Source of the DNA: Petrosia ficiformis | Lineage: Eukaryota; Porifera; Demospongiae; Haplosclerida; Petrosiidae | NCBI GenBank assembly: GCA_947044365.1 | Contig: OX345636.1 | Location: 45,571,037 to 45,635,036, forward strand | DNA: 64,000 bases | Direction of reading: 5' to 3' | Shown: positions 37,463-49,790 of the stretch, piece by piece | How the letters are laid out: the number at the start of each line of letters is the position of its first letter | How positions within the stretch are numbered: position 1 is the first letter of the stretch | Made by a program: the position numbers and the translations under genes | The notes under the pieces: generated by a model | Told to the model about the DNA's origin: nothing | Databases searched by the model: none | Seen by the model: only the letters and a program-made list of their open reading frames with translations

Positions 37463-38704
37463 ATTATTATAATAGTAATTATAACAATTATTATTATTAT
37501 ATATTAGTTAAGCTTATATTTGAATAGTGCTGCATTCAATGCATCCTTTGTGTACAGGTATACTACAGATTATATATCTTATTATATCATGTTTATGGAT
37601 CATATTTGTGGCTGTCATGTTTTGGAAGTTAGTATTTCCAAGTAACTCACATTGGTATCGTTATTTGGACAAATGGATTCATGCTTTAACTCCTTTAATC
37701 AGTGAGCACAATTTAAATATCCCTACATACTCTTTCATTTTTTACAATGTTTTTTATTATTCTATATATTTGTTGGGAGTAGATTCTATTCTATTTAACA
37801 TGATAGATACTTAGTATAGAATTCAGTATATTTTTTTATCTGGATGAATTATATTCCAACCATTCATCTAATTTGACAAAGCTTTCAATCATAATTCTGT
37901 TTTCATTATAGTTATCATCTTTGTAATACCATATATTTTGATTATAACCACTAATGAAGACTTCTTTCCCATTCAAAATGACTTTCCATCACTCTGTTGT
38001 GGATCACGAAATGGTGTATTTTATTTCAGCTACATAGCCCTTCCTTCAATATTTCTCTGCAGTCTTGGTATGTTCCTTTTGCTGATTATACTCTTTTGTC
38101 TACAAATGGTAAGTAATTGTAACTGCACAAATTATAAAGTACAAATATACATTTATTTGTACTTTGTAAGTTTATGTATGAATCGATCTAATTGTGTAGC
38201 TCTAGATCTGTTGAAATATATATTTTTAATTTACTTTTTGCATTTGCTATGTAGAGGTATGGCTGCTCTATATGGAGAAAAGATACTGTTATAAATACAG
38301 CAGAAAAGAAGATACTTTTACTTTTAATTTCAGTGGGTTGTGTGGTTACATTTAATGGAGTGTTTTACACCATTATAAACTACACACATAGTAAATTTCA
38401 AGCAGTGCTTAAAAACTACATGTTATGTGAATTATCGGGATACAGTGGGAATGATATTATTGCATGTAGTAAAGATGAATTAGAGACAAACAATTATGTT
38501 GGCTTGTCTATTACAACCAGCATATTCACTTTTATATTCCTACCATTTCTAATTCTACTTGTGATGATTGAGTGGCGACGTTTTATACAATGGATGAAAG
38601 TGTCGTTTCGAATGAAAAAAAACAACAGCCTCCAGTTTGTCAAAGCTAAACACTGTAATGAAATGAGACTGGCCAAATTACCAGAACAGAACAATTCAGA
38701 GTAG
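31708..38704 (+). CDS. Frizzled-like (class F) seven-pass receptor, copy 3, intact frame
   Basis: Exons: 31708-31710, 31966-32091, 32830-33001, 34678-34829 (acceptor could be six bases earlier), 34995-35088, 35167-35380, 36069-36124, 36516-36620, 37558-37701, 37912-38108, 38255-38704. They join in consistent phases into 570 codons. Residues 2-43 hold a hydrophobic signal/anchor. Residues 44-183 form a reduced cysteine-rich domain with five cysteines, including MCLDALLPVFCSILY, which compares with the C-x-LRFFLCSLYAP core of frizzled domains. ITC...YTCRPHC matches the frizzled linker C...CGAPC. The seven membrane segments follow: TM1 in exon 6, TM2 in exons 7-8, TM3 in exon 9, TM4-TM5 in exons 9-10 and TM6-TM7 in exon 11. 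The exon-9/10 join W-x2-AL...NEDFF...CCGSRNG fits the frizzled TM4-TM5 loop. After TM7, RRFIQW stands where frizzleds have KTxxxW. The class is well supported; ligand and signalling are unknown. An alternative start, ATG at 31936, reads straight into exon 2. Confidence 0.8.
31738..31812. repeat. (TA)n microsatellite in intron 1 of copy 3
   Basis: TA-rich run with 'ataatta' interruptions, at the same site as in copies 1 and 2. Confidence 0.85.
33874..34335. mobile_element. Possible MITE with ACTGTAAAA ends in intron 3
   Basis: The left end, 'acactgtaaaaaataatagg' then 'ttattttaacc', is mirrored by 'ggttaaaataacc...ttttacagtgt' at 34303-34335. The internal sequence is shared with copy 1, where the left end is lost. 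Related single ends occur elsewhere (4824-4856, 18048-18080, 21793-21825). It has no coding capacity. Confidence 0.45.
37386..37458. repeat. (TA)n microsatellite in intron 8 of copy 3
   Basis: Long uninterrupted TA run upstream of exon 9. The corresponding introns of the other copies have only short TA stretches. Confidence 0.9.
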
Positions 38705-40409
38705 TGTATGGATTTTTAACTTCCGTTTTTGAATGAAAATATTTTGTTAACTATATAGACATTGTGCAGTAGAATACAGTTATGTTTGTTATTGCTAGTA
38801 GTACAATAGAAAACATTTTTTGTGATATCATACATGTCATAGTTTGTAATGTATACATGTGTATATATCTTAATAAGAAACCCCTCTTATATTGCATTTG
38901 CAAACTCAGAATGGGTTACAAAAACAATTTCATGCAACACAACAGTTATGTGTTGTCAGAAGTTTAATCATGCATGTCACAGTAAACCTGCTTTAAAAAT
39001 GGTTCTATAGCAAGTATTAATACTGGCAATTGTTTTGCAGAAATCAGTGGATTGAATCAAAAATTGGATAACATTGTGCACTAGCTAGAATAGTTCTGTT
39101 TGTCATCAGTAAAGTTAAACATTTTTACATGTCAGTTGCATTGTGTATAACTTATTATACCTTGATGTGAAAGTATTGTCATAATAATAATTAATTGTGC
39201 TTTTATACGTATTCTCTCTAGCTTAGAACCATTTTAAAATTTGAAAGTGATAACAGCACAGAAATGTAATTTACGAATTCTTGCTCATGTACAAAATGTA
39301 TGATTGCATGGTATTGTCTTAGTCAAAGTTTCCCCACGTTCCCTCTCCATTGAATCTTGATGTCTGGCTACATGAGAATATTCAAATTAAACATGTTGAA
39401 CAATTTTACTAATAATTATTGTATGTCTTGTGAGAGCTACGAGATTTCCAGTAGAACTCAAGTGGGTGTTAGAAATGGATAAACCTTTAAAGAAATAAAG
39501 AGATATATAAAATTGCAAGTGATGATTCTTTTTACAATTATTATTATTTTTATTTTTAAATACCTAACTAAGTACTCTTATATAAGATTATTGTGTGAAT
39601 AATTAATATGACATCATAAAAGTGAATGTTACGATTATATTAAAAATTATGTTTCTGAAAATTTCTTTTAACCAACATTACACAAAGCAGCTTAATATCG
39701 CAGTCAGCAAAAAGAAAAAGCAAACAAGCACAATTATTATCACAAGTTAGAAATGTACATATAATTATAAATACACCACCTGCAGCACATTCTATACCAT
39801 GACCCTTGGCCAACCTCATGCAGTCCTACATAATTATGCATTTCATAATTTGCCTCATGACCAAAATACCATCCACAAATTGTGCAAAAGGAGGGAAGGT
39901 GCATGACAAAAGTCTATAGACTCTTCTTTTTTCCCAACAATTCAGCTATAGTTAAAAATCACGACGTTTACTATAGAGAATCTAGTTGGAGCTCTTACAT
40001 AAATTTAACAGTTCTCTTAATATTATGGTTCAACCGATGACGTAGGAAGCATGGGGGCACTGGACACCATGGATAAAATTCCATGGAATTTTATACTTCT
40101 TATATAATAGAAATGCATAATAATTATGGAGATTTACACTGCCCAATATCCAGTCAGGTGTAATAATAACACTTGTGGTTTATTGTGTAATCTAAGAATC
40201 AGCCACATGATTGTTAATTATTATCTGCCCTATGATCAAAATCATCTTTCTATGACTAAGGGTTCATACAGCAATAAAGAATAATTATTATAATAATTAT
40301 TTTTATTGGTATGTGATTTAACATGTGATTTAACATGTAATGAACGAATTCAGTTAGTCCAAAAAAACTAAAGCATCGGCAAGGCAGTGGGGGAGTTATC
40401 TGAAGATAA
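38705..40409. other. 3' flank of copy 3 and collapsed spacer
   Basis: The flank follows those of copies 1 and 2 to about 39490, ending 'gataaaccttta'. It then jumps directly into 'gaaataaagagatatataaa', the 3' end of the caspase-like gene's last exon (compare 29432-29460). The whole zinc-finger-to-caspase interval, several kb in units 1 and 2, is missing here. From 39660 to about 40030 the 5' flank of the next unit begins. No gene is seen. Confidence 0.6.
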
Positions 40410-41400
40410 CAAGATAACAGGTACATTAGTATTGCAACAGGTATATTAGCTGTGTAACAGGTGCATTAGTGTGATAACAATAAAGGTAACAGGTACATTA
40501 GTAGTGTAACAGGTATATTAGTATTATAACAGGTACTAATTTACCTCTTAACTGGTATATTATATTAGTAATGTACAGGTATTGTAATACATAGTAATAA
40601 GTTAAATTGTAGTGTGATGGGTACATTAGTAAGGTAACTTGTACATTAGGAGTGTAACAGGTACATTAGTAGCATAACAGGTTCATTTGATTAGTAAGGT
40701 AACTGGTACATTAGAAGTGTAACAGGTACATTAGAGGATAACAGGTACATTAGTATTGTAACAGGTATATTAACAGTGTAGCAGGTGCATTAGTATGATA
40801 ACAGGTACATTAGTAAAGGTAACAGGTACATTAGTAGTGTAACAGGTGTATTAGTATTTTAACAGGTGCTAATTTACCTCTCTTAAAAGGTATATTAGTA
40901 ATGTACAGGTATAGTAATACATAGTAATAAGTTAAATTGTAGTGTGATGGGTACATTAATAAGGTAACTTGTACATTAGGAGTGTCACAGGTACATTAGT
41001 AGCGTAACATAACAGGTACATTCTGAAAGTAACAGGTACATTTCTATTGTAACAGGACATTAGTAATGTAACAGGCACATCAGTAAGATAACATCTACAA
41101 CAGGTACATTAGAGGATAACAGGTACATTAGTAGTGTAACAGGTATGTAACAGGTATATTAGCTGTGTTGCAGGTGCATTAGTACGATAACAGGTATATC
41201 AGAAGTGTAACAGGTACATTAGTAGTGTAACAGGTACATTAGTAAGGTAACAGGTACATCAGTAAGACAACATCTACAATAGTAGGGTAACATACATTAG
41301 TAAAAGTAACAGGTACGTTAGTAGTGTAACAGGTATATTGGTATTGTAAGTACAATAGCAGGATAACATTAATAAGGTGAGTGGTACCTTAAAAGAGTGT
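40410..41400 (+). repeat. Minisatellite, unit about 20 bp (GTAACAGGTACATTAGTA)
   Basis: Dozens of imperfect copies of GTAACAGGTACATTAGTAGT lie in direct orientation. A higher-order repeat of about 320 bp is visible: the block around 'aagttaaattgtagtgtgat' occurs at about 40600 and again at about 40930, each with the same variant units. It has no open frame of interest. The repeat units touch each other without unique spacers, so this is not a CRISPR array. Confidence 0.9.
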
Positions 41401-41640
41401 AACAGGTACATTCTGAAGATCACACTGTTGCACTGCTAATATACCTGTTACACTTCTAATGTACTAGTTACCTTACTAATTACCTGTCACACTCCAATTT
41501 CATGTATTACTATGTATTACTATACTTATGTACCTGTTCCTGTTACTTTACTAATGTACCTCTTACACTAATGTACCTGTTATCCTCTAATGTACCCGTC
41601 ACACTTCTAATGTACCTGTCACCTTACTAGGAAACAAAAC
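41401..41640 (-). repeat. Same minisatellite in inverted orientation
   Basis: Units read as ACTAATGTACCTGTTACAC, the reverse complement of the preceding array, beginning abruptly near 41405. Together the two parts could fold into a long imperfect hairpin. Confidence 0.85.
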
Positions 41641-42247
41641 ATCATTGTACATGTACTCATATTGGATCAATCAGACGTCACTTCAAACGTTTCGTGATGA
41701 GACAATGCCAAATAAAGAATTTAGGGAGTGATAAATTGCTCTTTTTGTGTTTTTAGCAAGTTCTGAAGGCTTGAACCTTGAGAGGGATTAACCCTTATTG
41801 CTTCGTTTTTATTTGAACCCTTTAGTACAGGGGATAATTAAACTGGACCTTTTTCATACATTCCGAAATTAATTATCTGGGGAAATGTGTGGGCGGAGCG
41901 TATAGTAACTAAAGATTTTCACCACTATAACTCTCTCGTTTTATGAAACTAGAGTTTCTAACTTACTTTGCTGGAAAGAAGAGTTGTTGAGAAAGCTATA
42001 CACGTAAAATTTATGCTTCGCTATTAGCAGGAAGATAACAAGGCGAGTGCTTGAATATTTAGTAGTCGAAAGGCAACGCCCACTTACTTACCTGTATAGC
42101 TTCCACATTTTAAACAACACAGACTTATGACTTCTAACAAAGTCGTAGATACCAAATACATGCTTCGTTAGTTGGAAGAAAGTAGCAAGACGAGTGTTTG
42201 AAAGTGCAGTGGTCAGTGCCAACAATTATTAATAATTATTACACACA
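41641..42247. other. Non-coding stretch before the transposon
   Basis: Unique sequence with no counterpart in units 1-3 and no recognisable exon. It contains an internal imperfect duplication: 'gaagataacaaggcgagtgc' at 42031 resembles 'gaaagtagcaagacgagtgt' at 42177. Confidence 0.45.
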
Positions 42248-43218
42248 ACCTTTTACGGGATTGACTAAAACACTGACCGGACCGGACCACGGACCATAAT
42301 AGATTCCAACTGTATCTGGGTCCGTGTTTTAGAATGAAGTGTCTAAAACGCGGACTATACTGCTAATACACGGACCAGATTATTTTGAAAACACGGATCA
42401 TACGACTAATAAACGGACTCATTGCAACCGCATGTTGGCAAGCAAAGACCAAAAAATATACTGGTAAGAATACTGTGTGTCTATATTAAACACTAATCTT
42501 ATTACAACTTATAATATGCTAACAGGTCCTATATTTTGTATATAGGGCCTGTTACCATACTATATACAATATTATTGTGACATCTCCTGCATAGTGTGCA
42601 CATGGAAGGTCTATACACAATATATAGAACTCACCACATCAAAGGGATGATGTCCTATAGATATAAATAAATATATAATTAATTAATTATTTATTTTTAT
42701 ATTTATATATAATACATAATTATATATATAATTTATATAATTATTATAACTGTCTATAATTATTACATTTTCAGCAATCCATGGAGTCATCTCAGAAATA
42801 TTGTACGAGTACAAAAACATATTAATTAATACACCTATTACATACATTACTACAGCAACAGATGCTGAGCAGGAATAATTAAGGCTGTTGATGCATGCCT
42901 TCTAGTTACATGTACAAGGGGATCCGGAATAAAGTGCTGGAATCACACGCTCAGTGCCGCCAACACATGGTTGAATGAAACTCCAGTTTATATTAGCCAC
43001 CTGCAAGACCTTTTTTATCAAACCACAATATAGAAGAATACAACAGTGAACTGTTTTCTGTTTTTAAATAATTTTAATTATACAGTATAATAATTATTAT
43101 TATGTACATATCTAGTCAGTTTGAAAACATTAATAATTTTTATGATAGTTATAATTATAATTATATATGTCATATAAATTAGATAATATATAATATATAA
43201 TACATGTATCTATGTATA

Positions 43219-43313
43219 GGTTATACACCGAGGTAAAGGTTTCTACTGAGGTAAAGGTTTCCTTCGGCCCTCGGTTTGATAAATCAGTAGAAACCGTACC
43301 GAGGTGTATAACC
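43219..43313. repeat. Hairpin within the transposon
   Basis: 'ggttatacaccgaggta' and 'taccgaggtgtataacc' face each other about 95 bases apart, with inner matches 'ggtttctactga' / 'tcagtagaaacc'. It looks like a small nested foldback element. Confidence 0.75.
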
Positions 43314-43869
43314 GTCTTCTACCATGAAACGCGCGCGAAATACAGTAACTAAGCAAATCTTTGCGCGTGGCAACAGTATACATAATTTCACTAACCTATG
43401 GATATAGTGTGGGTTTCTGTGACTCTTTAGACAAGTAACTGATCAACAGTTCAGTCGCAAATGACAAAAACAGCTCTACATGTGGCAAACTTCCGGCTCC
43501 TCCTCTACTCCAGTATAAGGTGTGGTCTTCCAACAGCAATCGCGATATCGATTGATCGCGATCACAGCTAGCGCTGCAAGAACAGCCCCACCCAACTATT
43601 TTGGAATCTCATACGAGAGGAAGCAATAGAGCCCTCAATCACAAGCATACAAACTGGTGTCAGATTTTCAAAAAGAACATGCATCACTATGAATTACAGC
43701 TAATAATTATAGACAACTCGATTCGCGAGAGTACAGTTAATGGAGTTAAGTAGAAGGAGTTACTTTTTCTTTCAGAGTAATATTTGGCATGAGTGTGTGG
43801 AGTGCAAATAGAAGGGAGAGATCATATGATTATAAGAAAAGACAGTTATATACTTGTTAAAATTTCCTA

Positions 43870-45320
43870 TCAAAACCCATATCCCGGGAAGTTTGATAAA
43901 TCACTTATCGAACCTCCCGGCATAGATAATAGAGTAAAGGGATTGGAAACTGCGTTCGCGGACGAAACATTTAATACACATTTTATATTGTTGTTATGGA
44001 ACACTATGCGAGTTGGTATTTCGCGGCGTTGCTAAGCTAATTATGTACAGTTAACGCAATAGAGAAACAAGAGAGAAATTGAACAACAGTATACATCACT
44101 TACCTTCTTTCAAAGTGGACTAACTTTATCTTCCAAGTATAAAGGTTAGCCCATAAGTAACACACTATGTAGTACTACAACACAAACGAGTTTCAAGGAT
44201 GAATTCGGTATTCCTCTGGGATAAGTGGGCGTTGAAAATCACGGCATTTGCAATTTATCAATTGAAATAGTTTTGTACCTTTTACTAGAATACAAAAATT
44301 TACTATGCTATCAATACAATATAAAAACAATGTTATTTGCCAACTTCATATAATGGTTACACATTTGCACTAACACTGCCTACCCAGAAGTAATTATACC
44401 CTCCTTTCTGTGAAAAGGTTTTGTACCTTTAACAGTCTAACAATACATAAACTTGAACTGAAACATGTCATGATAAAATATCATTTAAAGATACATATAA
44501 CAGTGCTATAAATATCTTTGTTGAAGTAATGTTACAAGAACAAAAGAACAAACGATCACAAGTCAGAGGGATTCCGCACAGATGATCTGTACAACATAAT
44601 TTTATAATATTGTAAACACAGCCTCTACAGGTATCATGGGTTGAAAGTCTCGTCTTAGTCATAACAGATATTACTATAAAAAGAAAAGTTCACAAGATTT
44701 AACTGTATCAGTCCCTCTACAAAAACTAACAAATCCAATTGGTAAATATACAAATGGTATAAATAAAATCTATTACATTTATTTATTTGCATTGAGTTTC
44801 ACAGCTTGGAAATATAAGAATGCATTCTGAATCATTTACTATATACCTGCAGAGTATATAATATAATAAGATATTTGACTGTAACAGTATACTGTGTTAC
44901 TAAGACTGAACCATCCTTATATATTCGTACATTATAGATTTATTATTTTATTTCTCGTCAAGCACTTCACACTGCATCCAAAATTCTGGATTGGTCATGT
45001 CAAACAGCGAATACCAGTGAACTCACATATGCAGCTGTTCAGTTAAGTGAGAAGTTATTGAAAACAAAAAAGTTATAGACAAGACAAAGGGACTAAGAAC
45101 AAAACTACAGACATCTCTTGACTGAATAACGTGATAATTTTATTATTACTTTGCTATTTATTCGTTTACGGTATATACATACGTTATATTTTATATATTA
45201 CGGTGCAACATAGTAACACAACTCGCATTTTTGTCCGCGAACGCAGTTTCCAATCCCTTTACTCTATTATCTATGCTCCCGGGAACACTTATCAAACCTC
45301 CCGGGAACACTTATCAACCT
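43870..45320. repeat. Nested inverted repeats inside the transposon
   Basis: The arm 43870-43975 contains 'agtaaagggattggaaactg' and 'cgttcgcggacga'. Its reverse complement is at about 45228-45315. Between them lie about 1.25 kb without a recognised gene. This suggests one element inserted in another, or a multi-layer foldback structure. Confidence 0.65.
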
Positions 45321-45429
45321 CTCAGTAGGTTTCAGTGTAATTTAGCAACCTCATTTACTGCAATCTGATTGGTCAGTTTACTATAGGCATGGTAGAAATA
45401 TATATATTATATATATATATATATATATA

Positions 45430-45460
<31 letters not shown>

Positions 45461-47083
45461 AGGATCTATATTTTATATATATATATATATATATATTATG
45501 TATATGTAATATACACACAGATAATATGATATAACCTTCCGCTACCGCAGAGTAATGCGCACATTCTGGTCCGTGGTCCCATCCGTATTTTAACGCAATG
45601 CGTATTGTATTGCATGGTCCGTGTTTCTGGTCTATGGTCCGTGGTCCGGTCCGTGTTTTAGTCAATCCCACCTTTTACGTCATTATGCGATAGTTCTTTA
45701 TATAGACAGGGCTCTGTCTAGCCAAAATCAGATGCAAGTACTAGTTGAGCTATATAACTCACCAGTGTTAAATCGGTCTAAACAGCACTTGATTGTCGTT
45801 AAAGAACTATAGGAGTAAAACGGGATTTGTCAGTGGTTGATATACACCATAGATAAAAATTAATGGTGAGCAATACTATAACAATAACTAAAAGTGGTCA
45901 TTATTGTTAAAATAAAACAACACTAGTACATAGTACTTATTATACATAAAATACAAGGCTGTATACACATATAAACACTATTGGTACATATATATTATAT
46001 ATATATATTTCTTTAGAGCAGCCAAGTACTGATCTTATATTCAGACATAATACTGCTAAACATAATTACCAAAGTATCTCCAGACAATTCAATCAACAAA
46101 CAATACTATGTGTTTAACGTTTCATCTTGTTTCACAGGACAAAAACAGGTTTAAACTTGCATTACAGTGCACTGTAATATGCAGTTTGACTTTACTATTT
46201 ATCATCTCATTTTCGTACACATTTGTTGCGTATTTCTCATCTGAAAAGAAGGAACTTGAGGTATGTTATGCATGTAGAGTGTTATTTTATGCCAGTTCTA
46301 TTTTATAATGTGACTATACATAACAACATACAGTTGTTGCTAGTCATGATTAGGAGTTTATTTGCAGTTATATGTGCAGCATACTATAGTTTTACCATTA
46401 ACTGATTAAAATCATATCTTGAAAATAGACAATTTGTATCATTTTGTGGTCATTCACAAATGACTAAGTTAGTTTTGAATAATAAACATACTTTTTACCA
46501 TCTTCATACAATTATCCTCCCCATTATTTTTGGTAAAAGTTATGTCAAGTTTCAATTCACTGCTTCATTATTGAGTTACAGTATAATCATAATTATACAT
46601 TATATAATTACAAGTTATCATACCTAGTTTTGAGGTCATTCTGAATTAATGTGAACAGACTTCAATTGAGTTTAAAGAAGAATTGTGTGGGTCTATTTTT
46701 CATAACTATCACTTCATTCTTAAGGATGAGATATATATTGATGAGATTTGTCTTCCTTACTCTAATGGTGATCAATATGAAAATAATTCTAATCTTTCAT
46801 TCTTTGGAATTCTATTACAGAATATATCAGTATCTTGTGTCATTTCTCATTTACTATATACGGGAATAGCCCATTTGGATAGATGATTTTGGTTGGTTAC
46901 AAAACTTTCCAACTTTCAGTGTAAATTAATTATTCTCAATGCTGTTTAGTGTTTTCTGTTAGGTCATATTTACAAGTACTAGTTTCATTTCATCTTGATC
47001 TATATTGACTAGTATATCTAGTAACAAAAACAGCAAAACAGTATATATACCATTGTATTTTATGTATAATAATTACTATGTAC

Positions 47084-47207
47084 TAGTGTTGTTTTAGTTT
47101 GACATTAATGACCACTTTTAGTTATAGTTATAGTATGAGTAGTTTCTCAAAGAATCACAATACCTTACCAAAAGGGGTTTTAGTTATAGTTAACTAAAAC
47201 AACACTA
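47084..47207. mobile_element. Copy-4 instance of the hAT-type MITE
   Basis: Same ends as 3429-3560, with the perfect 8-bp duplication CTATGTAC at 47076-47083 and 47208-47215. A partial inverted copy of the left part is also seen in intron 1 of this gene copy (about 45885-45935). Confidence 0.8.
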
Positions 47208-48587
47208 CTATGTACACATGTACATATTTGTACATATAATAACAAATAATATCCTTTGTATCTAAATTACTATGAGATTCTTTATTATGGCATGCTTTAA
47301 TTTATATCATAGCCAATATAGGAGCGTATTATTAATATTGTATTGAAACTCATGTAACCAAACAAGGCTTAAAATAAACCATTAATGTTTACGGTATGTA
47401 CATTAAATTAATATATTATTACATAATAATCTACAACTGCTGTTTCTAGAACACTGGACACTTCTCAATTTCCATATTTGGTGTGTATGTACTCTCCTCC
47501 AAAGTGGCAAAAGAGTGGACTTACTAATATCTTCTCTCCTTAACTTAAATACATTTGATATATACACATAAAAATAATTATATATAAAATTGAAAAAAAT
47601 AGTACAGTTGCGTAGCCAAGGGGGCATGTTGGGGGCATAAGTAATAATTAACGCAAACTGTCATGAATCAGGATAGATAAAAGATTCAGTTTTCACAAAT
47701 GATGCTTACATTTCTATATATAATGTATAATAGACAACGACTTGGCTTGGGTATGAAAATTTTTAACATCTACATATCTACTACTTATAGCATATATTGT
47801 TTGCATCCTTTTAGTATAATGTACATGTCTGTTCATTATTTTATTAAATCACTAACCAAAATGGTTTTTTCTACCAGTATTTGTTTAAATCAGGCTGTTG
47901 TGTTTCATGCATGAGAAAGTTGGCCATGATTACTGAATGCTGGACACCAGAATGCAGTCATAGAGATAATTTTTTCTCAATATATCTTGTTTCAATTTAA
48001 ACCAAAACTAGTTGTTTTAATCTCTATAATGTCCTCCCTTGTTCATAATTTTAATATCTTTATTCATTATGTAGTTGACGAGATATATACTAATCATCCT
48101 ATGTGTTTAGCTGCACTATTACCAGTATTTTGTGCAATATTGTATTCTGATGATACTGACATGGTAAGTGTATATAATATATATACTAAATCTCTACAAT
48201 CATGTATATAGTTGTATACATACTAATATTTTAAGTATGAATATTTCGTAACAAACAACTAAGAATTCATCTGTCATATAATTATAATTATATTATAATG
48301 TTATAATTATTATATATACATTATAATACAATATAACAATAATATTTTAGTCAGGAGGGTGGAATGGATACAGCAGTTCACTAGATGAGTGTAATTCAGT
48401 TTTACCTAATGAACAAATACTCTACCTGTCATCTCTTCCAACAGGTATATTCATTTTCTGCTAATATATCAAATGTATCTATATGCATTTATATGCACTT
48501 CTATATGTAATACTATTTGAAGGCTTTCCTTTTGTCACAGTATATTTGGAAGACATAACATGCGCTGATGGGTTTTATCTACTAAAC

Positions 48588-48915
48588 CCTATATATAATA
48601 TTTCCAGGGGTGATATCTTACACCTATCTTACACGGTGCAATCTTATGCGAAACCAGTGGTGTAACTGAGTGTTTAGTGATGGCAGGGCCAAGAAATTGA
48701 TAGTTGCAGGGGGTCTTGGAGCACAGCCCCCCAGAAGCCGAGGGTTGTTCAGAGTTAAAAAGACCAAATCGAGGGGAAATTTTGGCTTGTGGCTGTATTT
48801 TTGTTATATATATTACACTGCTGGAAAGAGTGCTCAAAAGCGGTGTACAAACACTGATCATGAATTGAGATGACAGAATAAGTGTGGGTATTAAAAAACT
48901 TGTAAAGATAAAAAC
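48588..48915. other. Foreign segment replacing exon 6 end to exon 7 in copy 4
   Basis: Begins where homology to the other receptor copies stops inside exon 6 and ends where it resumes ('gggtttagtccttatgagat', compare 7105). It contains 'gtcttggagcacagcccccc' and 'gaggggaaattttggc', in the style of the GC-rich short insertions elsewhere in the window. No coding frame is supported. Confidence 0.55.
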
Positions 48916-49429
48916 AAAAATTGTGGGTTTAGGGTTTAGTCCTTATGAGATTGATTATGATACATTCTGAGATAAACACCATATCTTCACTGCTTTTATA
49001 ATTTCATTCAGCCATGAATATATTCACTTAGTTGATAACAATCTAGGAAGCACCCCTCTAGGAGAGGTATAACATGTAATCTTTCTTTCTCATATAGCTC
49101 TAACTATTCTAATTAACTTACTAAGTGGGAGAACTTTATTGTGTTCTGATGATGACCTTATAGAGAGTTTTCAACAGCCCAGTGCTTACTGTGTAATATC
49201 AGGTCTACATGCATACATGTTCACACAACAAAATTTGCATAAACTCACATACTCTCAATATGACTAGGCTACTCTACCACACTATGTGTGTGTTTAATTA
49301 TTCATCACGCTTAAGTTTGTTAAAGTAGCACATTGACAGTGTGCACAGTATGTGTTGTGACCCATAATTGATCTAAGTGTGTAAATTAATAAAGATGTAT
49401 GATGTGCTATATAAAACTGGAAAAAAATA

Positions 49430-49790
49430 TTTTTATGGCCCGTAGGGCCATCCAAAGGATTGCTTTCCCACGTGTTCGATGTATGTTTATATAATTTATC
49501 TTGTGTCCACTTCGCGAGTATGCGTTGTAGTATGTGCTTAGCGCGTAATAGAACGTGCGCTCGAACTCAGCAGACTTACATAGAATTAGAAACTGGAACT
49601 ATACTAGCTAACTATTCTACCTGAAATATATTTCTAAAATTCTACAAACTTCTTTAAAAGGTAAACAGAGTAGATAATCAAAATAATAACTATAATAGGC
49701 TGATGTGTTTCAGACATTCATAAAGTTAGCTGGACACCACAAAGCACTAATAGCAATACTTTTTTCTCTATATATCTTGTTTTTCCTATA
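49430..49790 (-). repeat. Inverted copy of the intron-6 repeat, displaced in copy 4
   Basis: From 'tatggcccgtagggccatcc' onward this is the reverse complement of about 6165-6590 of copy 1. It includes the repeat's 'ctggacac' and 'tatatcttgttt' end. It lies downstream of exon 8, whereas in copies 1 and 3 the repeat precedes exon 7. Confidence 0.65.

Larger units (their letters stand above)
42257..45669. mobile_element. 3.4-kb non-autonomous DNA transposon, 9-bp TSD
   Basis: The ends are inverted repeats beginning GGGATTGACTAAAACAC and continuing through CCGGACCACGGACCATA on both sides, with small differences. The element is bounded by a perfect 9-bp direct repeat ACCTTTTAC (42248-42256 and 45670-45678). 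GGTCCGTG-like motifs recur near each end (42310-42420 and 45560-45660). No transposase frame was recognised; the longest internal frame (43793-44035) matches nothing I know. A 9-bp duplication suits Mutator-like elements among others, but the superfamily is unassigned. Confidence 0.8.

Noticed and set aside
40410..41640. Possible CRISPR-like array
   Set aside because: Units are contiguous, degenerate and without unique spacers, and the genome is eukaryotic; it is a minisatellite.
43793..44035. 80-codon frame inside the 3.4-kb transposon as a transposase
   Set aside because: It overlaps one arm of the nested inverted repeat and shows no transposase motif, so it is probably non-coding.
45381..45671. 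Minus-strand frame near the right end of the 3.4-kb transposon
   Set aside because: Most of it is a TA/GA simple repeat translated as I-Y runs.
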